Part shown: positions 5,297 through 9,926 of the stretch, piece after piece
Position numbering within the stretch: position 1 is the stretch's first letter
How the letters are laid out: every line of letters starts with the position of its first letter
Assembly: GCA_030643455.1 (NCBI GenBank)
Contig: DAOWLV010000082.1
Coordinates: forward strand, 1-9,926
Direction of reading: 5' to 3'
DNA from: Candidatus Krumholzibacteriia bacterium
GTDB lineage: Bacteria > Krumholzibacteriota > Krumholzibacteriia > LZORAL124-64-63
Length of the DNA stretch: 9,926 bases
Translations under genes and position numbers: made by a program
The notes under the pieces: model-generated
What the model was told of the DNA's origin: nothing
Database searches by the model: none
Seen by the model: only the letters and a program-made list of their open reading frames with translations

Positions 5297-6943
5297 TCAG
5301 AACCGATGGCGCATTTCCAGGAACCAGCGGCGGCCGTCGATATCGTCGCCCCAATCCTGGCGGTAGTCCGCGCTCACCGACCAGCGTCTCGACAAATCCT
5401 GGGCGACCCCCAGCTTCAACCAGGTGTTCGAACGCTGCTGATCACCGACGCTCCCGGAATACCCATAATAACCGCCTTCCAGGCGAAGCCGCAGCCCACC
5501 GGTGGTGGTTTTCGTGGCCCCGAGCATGGGCGCCCAGCCCGACAGGTAGGGCCCGTCGAATCCGCGCACCGAAGCATCCAGGCTCAGGCGACGGACAGGC
5601 CAGTTGGGCGCGTAGGCCCGGGCGCTCCAGGACGTGCTTGTCTCGCCGGTGCGATCATCGTCCCTCAAAGTGCCGGATAGATTCAACCCCAGACCGGCAG
5701 CTGAACGAAGGTTCACGCCCGCCCGCCAGCCGACCCGGCCCGCATTGGTAAACAGTTCATCAGGAAGGGATTTCGTTTCCCAGGTGCGCACAGGCGCCCG
5801 GTCATCGTATCCAAGGCTCACGTCCATGCGGCGGGTAAGGCGATAACGTCCGGTCAAGGCCAGGCTGGAAACCTCGAAATCAGTGCCGGATGCATCTTTG
5901 CGCCAGCCGCGATTGATGTCGAATTCCGCGGCCTGCAGAATGCTCAACCGGCGGCCCGTGTTCCAGGTGGTGGTCATGGTCACGTACTCGCGGCTGATCT
6001 CTCCCTGGCGGTAACGCCCCACGCCCGCCACGATCAGGTCCAGGACTCCCGATGACCCGACCCGATTGTGAAGATGAAATGTGACGCCTGCCAGATGGTC
6101 ATCGGTGCCGAAGCCCAGGTTCCCCCACTCGGGGGCGAAACCGCCGAAGGCTCCCAACCTGATGCCCCCGCCAACACGACGGTTGAAACTCAGACCGTCG
6201 AAGGGACCGGCGGCGGCCGTGTACCGACCCCCGATGCGGCCGATGGCGAAATGCCAGTTCAGATCTCGTCCATCACGCACCAGGGCAACTTCCTGGATGC
6301 GGTTGCGCCATTCACGGTCGGGCGTCGATGGAGAATAGCCGGACCTGGTGATGCGGCGGACCGATCCGCGGGCGCGGAATTCCAACCTGTTGCCCAGCCT
6401 GGCTGCGCGCACCCGGAACGGCAGGCTGTACAGGTTGTTCTCCAGGCCGCGAGCCGCGGTTTCGTCGGAATGATCCCACTGCAGGGCCATCGTGCCGCTC
6501 AGAACAGGACCGGAATCCGAGGCCACGCGGGCTTCCTTGTCGAAACCGACGCGCGTGCGCTGATTGGGTTCCGCGGCAACAACAACCGCGCCAGGTGCCG
6601 CCGCAGAACTCGCCACCTCGAAAACCACCTGGTCCCCCGGCCTGATCTCCCCCACGCTGCTGATGATCTTGCAGGATGCGGAATGCTCCGCCGTGAACAC
6701 GACCTCCAGTTCGGCCAGCGCCTCGCCTTCCCTGACCACGCGAACCGTCATGCCCACGACCAGCCCGGCGCCGCTGCCGGCGTCGAGGTATACGTGCTCC
6801 GCGGATAGGTATCGAACTCCGCACACGGTTTCTTCGGCGGCTGCAGCGCAGGGAACCAGCAAGCCGCAGACCGGCCACGGAACCAGGCCTCCAGCCGGCC
6901 ATAAAACCAGAACGAGAGCCACCCATGCCGCGCGGCGGATCAT
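5297..6943 (-). CDS. Outer membrane beta-barrel protein with N-terminal SH3-like domain
   Basis: A 548-residue predicted outer membrane barrel, third complete gene of the cytochrome operon. I take ATG 6943: GAGGGA lies 7 nt upstream, the start overlaps the previous stop as TGATG, and a signal peptide follows at once (MIRRAAWVALVLVLW, cleavage near AAAA|EE, residue 36). An upstream in-frame GTG at 6976 lacks a ribosome site. Residues ~40-110 form a small all-beta domain with the pattern VYLDAGSGAGLVVGMTVRVV, then IRPGDQVVFE. It resembles the SH3-like domain at the C-terminus of FlgT and has one Cys at each end (41 and 91). After an Ala/Val-rich linker, residues ~145-548 show alternating amphipathic strands with short turns, and the chain ends MRHRF with the C-terminal Phe typical of outer membrane proteins. 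I recognise no named family. MtrB/PioB-type conduits usually carry an N-terminal CxxC, which is absent. Context suggests a pore or scaffold for the multiheme cytochromes. Confidence 0.8.
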   Translation of the reverse strand: MIRRAAWVALVLVLWPAGGLVPWPVCGLLVPCAAAAEETVCGVRYLSAEHVYLDAGSGAGLVVGMTVRVVREGEALAELEVVFTAEHSASCKIISSVGEIRPGDQVVFEVASSAAAPGAVVVAAEPNQRTRVGFDKEARVASDSGPVLSGTMALQWDHSDETAARGLENNLYSLPFRVRAARLGNRLEFRARGSVRRITRSGYSPSTPDREWRNRIQEVALVRDGRDLNWHFAIGRIGGRYTAAAGPFDGLSFNRRVGGGIRLGAFGGFAPEWGNLGFGTDDHLAGVTFHLHNRVGSSGVLDLIVAGVGRYRQGEISREYVTMTTTWNTGRRLSILQAAEFDINRGWRKDASGTDFEVSSLALTGRYRLTRRMDVSLGYDDRAPVRTWETKSLPDELFTNAGRVGWRAGVNLRSAAGLGLNLSGTLRDDDRTGETSTSWSARAYAPNWPVRRLSLDASVRGFDGPYLSGWAPMLGATKTTTGGLRLRLEGGYYGYSGSVGDQQRSNTWLKLGVAQDLSRRWSVSADYRQDWGDDIDGRRWFLEMRHRF

Positions 6944-8184
6944 CAGTTGGTCCCTCGCGGATGGCAGCGGAAACACTCCGAACTCAGATACCGGTAGTCC
7001 TGGACCTCACTGTGATCGTCGTCCGAGTCGGACTGGTTGTGTTCGTGGCAGAAGATGCATTCGAACATGGTGTAATTCGAGGGGACCGTATGACAATCCG
7101 TACAGGTGTTCCATTCCTGGGCGTGCCGGCCACTGTAGATGGGGAACAGCGGATCGTGGTCCCAGGTGGAAGGCGTCCAGGCGGTTGTCGTGTGGCAAGG
7201 CAGGCAGTCGGTCGGAAACCCCGCGGCCAGGTGGCCGGGATCCGTGGTGCCGTCGTAGTCGTCCTGGTGGCAGGCCACGCAGTCGGTCGGGGTGCCGGAG
7301 AAGCCGGAAGCGTGACAGGCCAGGCAATCCAACGGGCGGTGGGCCCCGGTCAGCGGGAACGCCGTCGCGTTGTGATCGAAGGTGGAAGGTACCCAGGCGT
7401 TGGTCGTGTGGCAGGCCCGGCAGTCGGTGGAAAATCCCGCGGCCAGGTGGCCGGGATCCGTGGAACCGTCGTAGTCATCCTGATGGCAGGCCACGCAATC
7501 GGTCGGTGTGCCGGCAAATCCGTCCGTGTGGCAGGCCATGCAATCCACAAACCGGTGGGCCCCCGTCAGCGGGAACACTCCCGAATGAATGAAATCTCCC
7601 GAGCCCCAGGTGGCGGCGAAAACCCCGTGACACTGGATGCAGTCGGTTCCGAATCCGGACGCCTCGTGATCGGGAGCGGTTGTCCCGTGGTAGACATCTG
7701 CGTGGCAGGAGTAACATTCGAAGGGGGTACCCACGTAGTCCGAGCGGACGGCTCCCTCATGACAGGCGTCACAGTCGACACGTTCGTGGGCCCCGACCAG
7801 TGGCAGAGCGGTGGAGTCGTGGTCGCGCCGCATCTGGGGCCGGTCAATCCATCCCGCAGGGGTGTGACAATCCTCGCAGACCGGACCCAGCCGACCGCGA
7901 TGAATGTCCTGATGACAATCTACACAGGCCGTGCCCACGTGGGCGAACACCGGTTCCTGATGGCAATCCATACACTTGGCGTGAGAGTGGAGACCTTCGA
8001 GGTCGAACCCGGTGGACGAATGGTCGAAGTCCTGCACCCGGCCCTCTTCATCCCATGACTGTTCGGTATGACACAGCATGCAATCCAGCTTCATATCGCC
8101 GTGGGGATTGCCGGCCCGCGGGGCCTGGCCCAGAACGGTGACAGGGATCAACAGCAGGAACAGCAGCAACACCAGACGTTTCAT
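6943..8184 (-). CDS. 16-heme c-type cytochrome, cytochrome c3/c7-like modules
   Basis: A secreted 413-residue multiheme cytochrome. The signal peptide is MKRLVLLLFLLLIPVTVLGQ, and the mature protein has 16 CxxCH heme motifs, about one per 25 residues. ATG 8184 overlaps the previous gene's stop as ATGA and has an excellent GGAGGG 9 nt upstream (8194-8199). Hemes 2-13 form four successive three-heme modules, each with a pattern of H-x(3-4)-x-L-x-G-x-H before the first CxxCH, then CxxCH followed by an acidic or His-rich loop (QDIHRG, QDDYDG), then CxxCH followed by an aromatic (usually AW). Hemes 1 and 14-16 are caps. Modules three and four (residues 204-275 and 276-347) are near-identical 72-residue repeats. 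Extra His residues (for example FDH, GAH, PGH) are plentiful enough for bis-His ligation, though I cannot assign ligands. Likely acts as a periplasmic or cell-surface electron carrier with the 20-heme protein and the barrel. Its stop at 6943-6945 overlaps the barrel start by one base. Confidence 0.95.
   Translation of the reverse strand: MKRLVLLLFLLLIPVTVLGQAPRAGNPHGDMKLDCMLCHTEQSWDEEGRVQDFDHSSTGFDLEGLHSHAKCMDCHQEPVFAHVGTACVDCHQDIHRGRLGPVCEDCHTPAGWIDRPQMRRDHDSTALPLVGAHERVDCDACHEGAVRSDYVGTPFECYSCHADVYHGTTAPDHEASGFGTDCIQCHGVFAATWGSGDFIHSGVFPLTGAHRFVDCMACHTDGFAGTPTDCVACHQDDYDGSTDPGHLAAGFSTDCRACHTTNAWVPSTFDHNATAFPLTGAHRPLDCLACHASGFSGTPTDCVACHQDDYDGTTDPGHLAAGFPTDCLPCHTTTAWTPSTWDHDPLFPIYSGRHAQEWNTCTDCHTVPSNYTMFECIFCHEHNQSDSDDDHSEVQDYRYLSSECFRCHPRGTN
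7144..7575 (-). repeat. Tandem 216-bp duplication within the 16-heme cytochrome
   Basis: Two adjacent 216-bp units (7575-7360 and 7359-7144, coding direction) encode 72-residue modules, each beginning FPLTGAHR and holding three CxxCH motifs. DNA identity is high in blocks, for example 22 bp identical around GGCCGGGATCCGTGG in both copies, and drifted elsewhere. This points to a fairly recent in-frame duplication of exactly one triheme module. Confidence 0.9.
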
Positions 8185-9893
8185 GAGCTTTTTCCCTCCG
8201 GGTCAGGATCGTTGGTGTGGCAGTCCTTGCAGGATGTCGGAAGCGGCTTGAAGTGAAGCAGACGATCGTTCCCGGACTCCAGGGGGCGGTGGCATCCGGT
8301 ACAGACAACTTTTTCGTGCCCGCCTTTGAGGGTGAAGCGGCTGTCCCGATCGTGGTCGAATTTCTCGGCCAGCCAATCCACCGTCACATGGCAACGGTCG
8401 CAGGCCACGGCCTGGCCATCGGCAGTCGTCTTGTCGGCAAACTGGTCCCGATGGACATCCTGGTGGCAACCCGCGCAGTGTCTGGCTGCTCCACTGAAAG
8501 GCAATTCGGTTCCTGATCGCTGGTGACAGGCCAGGCAATCGGCCGCGGCGTGCCGACCGTCCAGGGCAAACCCGGTCACCCCGTGATCAAACGTAACGGT
8601 CCGCCAGCTTTCCTCGGTATGGCAGGATACGCAGCCCTGTGGGGTGGTTTTTTCAGTCTGCCCCAGGTGAGGGTCCTGGTGGCAAGCAGTGCAGGAAGCA
8701 AAATCGATGGTGAGGTCGGCCGCCCTGGGATGAGGTCCCGTACCCAGGGGACGATGGCAGGCGTTGCACGGCGTGGCCTGGTGGGCTCCGGTCAATGGGT
8801 ATGCGGTTTCCGCGTGGCGGGTCAGAGGGAACCGGGCGGGCCGGAATCCATCTACGGTGTGGCAATCCTCACATAAAGTCAGGCGGGCTCTCGAAACGAC
8901 AGTGCCACCGTGGGCATCGCCGTGGCAGTCACTGCAGGCGTCGAACTTCGGCTTTTTCCGATCCTGGGCGTGGCAACCGGCGCAGGTCACCTTGGCGTGC
9001 CGACCTTCGAGCGGATAGCGGGTCTTCGTGTGATCAAACGAGGCCCCCTGGATCAGGAGCCAACCCGCGGTGGAATGGCACTGGCGACAGTCGGCCCCCA
9101 GTGTTCCGGCGTGGGGATCCAGGTGGCAATCCGTACAGGCGCCATGAGGCAGACTCGCAAAGACCAGGCTCGATTGTTTAGCGGCGGAATCACCGGCAGG
9201 CACATGACACTTGGCGCAATCCACAGCCTGGTGCTTGCCGTCCAGGGGGAAGGATGTCTTGCCGTGGACAAAAAGGGGCGCGGGCCGCCACCCATTCGTG
9301 TCGTGGCAATCGGTGCAGGTGCGAACCGCGGCTTCCGACTTCCCGTGCACATCCGCATGGCAGGAAGTGCAGGCCGGATCCAGGCCCAGATAGGTGCGGC
9401 CCAGATCCTTGTTTTTCGCCTTCAGACTGCTCGCGTCCACGACGTATTTGGCAAAGTGGCACTTCCGGCAATCGAGCTCGGTGTGTTTCCCTGTCTTCTC
9501 GAAACCGACGGTCCGATGGTCAAATCCTCCGGGACCGTCGGGCCAGTAGATCAAATCGTAATCCTCGCCCTGGTGTTCCACATGGCAGTCCACGCAGTTG
9601 CTGAATTCCCTCCCCGCGTGCATCCCGTGACCGCCCTGCCTCATGGCGGCGATTTCCTGGTGGCATTCCAGACATTTTTCGCCGACCTGGCGGCTGCCGA
9701 GTCTGTGGCAACTGGAACATTTCTTCAGACCGCTAAGATGGGAATGGGGACTGCTCAAAGGTCCGGGCGAGAGCTGCGCCAAGACAGGGTTATTGATACA
9801 AAATACCAGGATTACCGTGCAAATTACCCACGCCGGCGTCAGATATGTCCCCCAGGGAGGTCGCCGGCGGGAAAAATTGCCGTCAGAAATCAT
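8181..9893 (-). CDS. 20-heme c-type cytochrome, triheme-module type
   Basis: A secreted 570-residue cytochrome with 20 CxxCH motifs. The N-terminus has a basic extension (SRRRPPW) before a hydrophobic core and probable cleavage after VLAQ (residue 40). ATG 9893 is the only standard start before that core. A GGAG sits very close (2 nt), and the gene overlaps the preceding reading frame by 11 nt, so translational coupling is likely. Hemes 1-3 form an N-terminal cap with the recognisable LSSPHSHLSGLKKCSSCH opening of many cytochrome c3-family proteins. Hemes 4-18 form five three-heme modules, each opening with a variant of FDHxxTxFPLxGxH before a CxxCH, then CxxCH-x-D-x-H-x-G, then CxxCH-x(3-4)-W/F. 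Hemes 19-20 are a partial sixth module. Spacing of about 75-90 residues per module suggests an elongated heme chain. No membrane anchor or lipobox is seen, so it is probably periplasmic or exported further. The substrate is unknown. Its stop overlaps the next start (ATGA, 8181-8184). Confidence 0.95.
   Translation of the reverse strand: MISDGNFSRRRPPWGTYLTPAWVICTVILVFCINNPVLAQLSPGPLSSPHSHLSGLKKCSSCHRLGSRQVGEKCLECHQEIAAMRQGGHGMHAGREFSNCVDCHVEHQGEDYDLIYWPDGPGGFDHRTVGFEKTGKHTELDCRKCHFAKYVVDASSLKAKNKDLGRTYLGLDPACTSCHADVHGKSEAAVRTCTDCHDTNGWRPAPLFVHGKTSFPLDGKHQAVDCAKCHVPAGDSAAKQSSLVFASLPHGACTDCHLDPHAGTLGADCRQCHSTAGWLLIQGASFDHTKTRYPLEGRHAKVTCAGCHAQDRKKPKFDACSDCHGDAHGGTVVSRARLTLCEDCHTVDGFRPARFPLTRHAETAYPLTGAHQATPCNACHRPLGTGPHPRAADLTIDFASCTACHQDPHLGQTEKTTPQGCVSCHTEESWRTVTFDHGVTGFALDGRHAAADCLACHQRSGTELPFSGAARHCAGCHQDVHRDQFADKTTADGQAVACDRCHVTVDWLAEKFDHDRDSRFTLKGGHEKVVCTGCHRPLESGNDRLLHFKPLPTSCKDCHTNDPDPEGKSS
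8194..8199 (-). promoter_or_regulatory. Strong ribosome binding site of the 16-heme cytochrome gene
   Basis: GGAGGG on the minus strand ends 9 nt before ATG 8184, inside the last codons of the 20-heme gene. With the ATGA overlap it supports both independent initiation and coupling, and would keep the 16-heme protein well expressed relative to its upstream partner. Confidence 0.8.
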
Positions 9894-9926
9894 TGCTCCC
9901 GAATTCCCAGGTGTAACCCAGGGCCA
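9883..9926 (-). CDS. 3' end of an upstream operon gene, possibly an outer membrane barrel (partial)
   Basis: Entering from the right edge, a minus-strand frame reads ALGYTWEFGSNDF and stops with TGA at 9885-9883, overlapping the start of the 20-heme gene by 11 nt. Third codon positions are mostly G or C and the overlap fits the tight packing of the operon. The segment LGYTWEF looks like the final strand of many beta-barrels, here with a GSNDF tail that also ends in Phe. Only 14 codons are visible, so both the reality of the gene and its class are tentative. If it is non-coding, this stretch would instead be the leader of the cytochrome operon. Confidence 0.45.
   Translation of the reverse strand, partial: ALGYTWEFGSNDF

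Noticed and set aside
6925..8058. Long plus-strand open frames (up to 377 codons) opposite the 16-heme cytochrome, and similar ones at 4490-5680 and 6564-7592
   Set aside because: They lie antisense to clear genes, are rich in Arg, Pro, Gly and His as shadow frames of GC-rich DNA are, lack ribosome sites and match no family I know. The minus-strand frames with 16 CxxCH motifs or Fe-S/FAD motifs are the coding ones.
8181..9893. Naming the two cytochromes MtrA, MtrC, OmcA or a Geobacter Omc protein
   Set aside because: Those have 10 hemes or other characteristic spacings and folds; here 16 and 20 hemes occur in triheme modules. The resemblance is functional at most, so no symbol is given.

Overview
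The window is GC-rich bacterial chromosome of a diderm. It carries an Omp85-type outer membrane protein, a second outer membrane beta-barrel and two large periplasmic or extracellular multiheme c-type cytochromes. The gene content would suit an anaerobic or metal/sulfur-respiring lineage such as a deltaproteobacterium-like group, Myxococcota, or an Eisenbacteria/Krumholzibacteriota-like candidate phylum. No marker gene is present, so the lineage is inference only.

Layout. (1) 1-129: possible 5' end of an unknown minus-strand gene leaving the window. (2) 194-1495 (+): a small Omp85/BamA-family protein with one POTRA domain. (3) 1492-2322 (-): a crotonase-fold enzyme closest to methylmalonyl-CoA decarboxylase; its stop codon interlocks with the Omp85 stop. 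(4) 2323-2660: AT-richer divergent spacer with a weak candidate promoter. (5) 2661-3857 (+): an HNH endonuclease whose N-terminus is built from a 12-bp minisatellite. (6) 9926-3911 (-): one tightly packed operon. In order of transcription it holds the last 14 codons of an upstream gene (end compatible with a beta-barrel), a 20-heme cytochrome, a 16-heme cytochrome, a 548-residue outer membrane beta-barrel with an N-terminal SH3-like domain, and a membrane-anchored [4Fe-4S]/flavin pyridine-nucleotide oxidoreductase. Adjacent genes overlap by 11, 4 and 1 nt, and the last gap is 24 nt.

How the parts fit. The operon looks like an electron-transfer system across the cell envelope: 36 covalent hemes on two secreted cytochromes, at least one outer membrane barrel, and a cytoplasm-facing Fe-S flavoprotein. 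It resembles porin-cytochrome conduits in concept, but the barrel has no N-terminal CxxC of the MtrB type and the cytochromes are chains of a recurring three-heme module. The flavoprotein appears circularly permuted: the segment that normally closes the FAD site at the C-terminus of thioredoxin-reductase-like enzymes sits ahead of the FAD GxGxxG. Electron direction, substrate and localisation are inference; no assay or database result is claimed.
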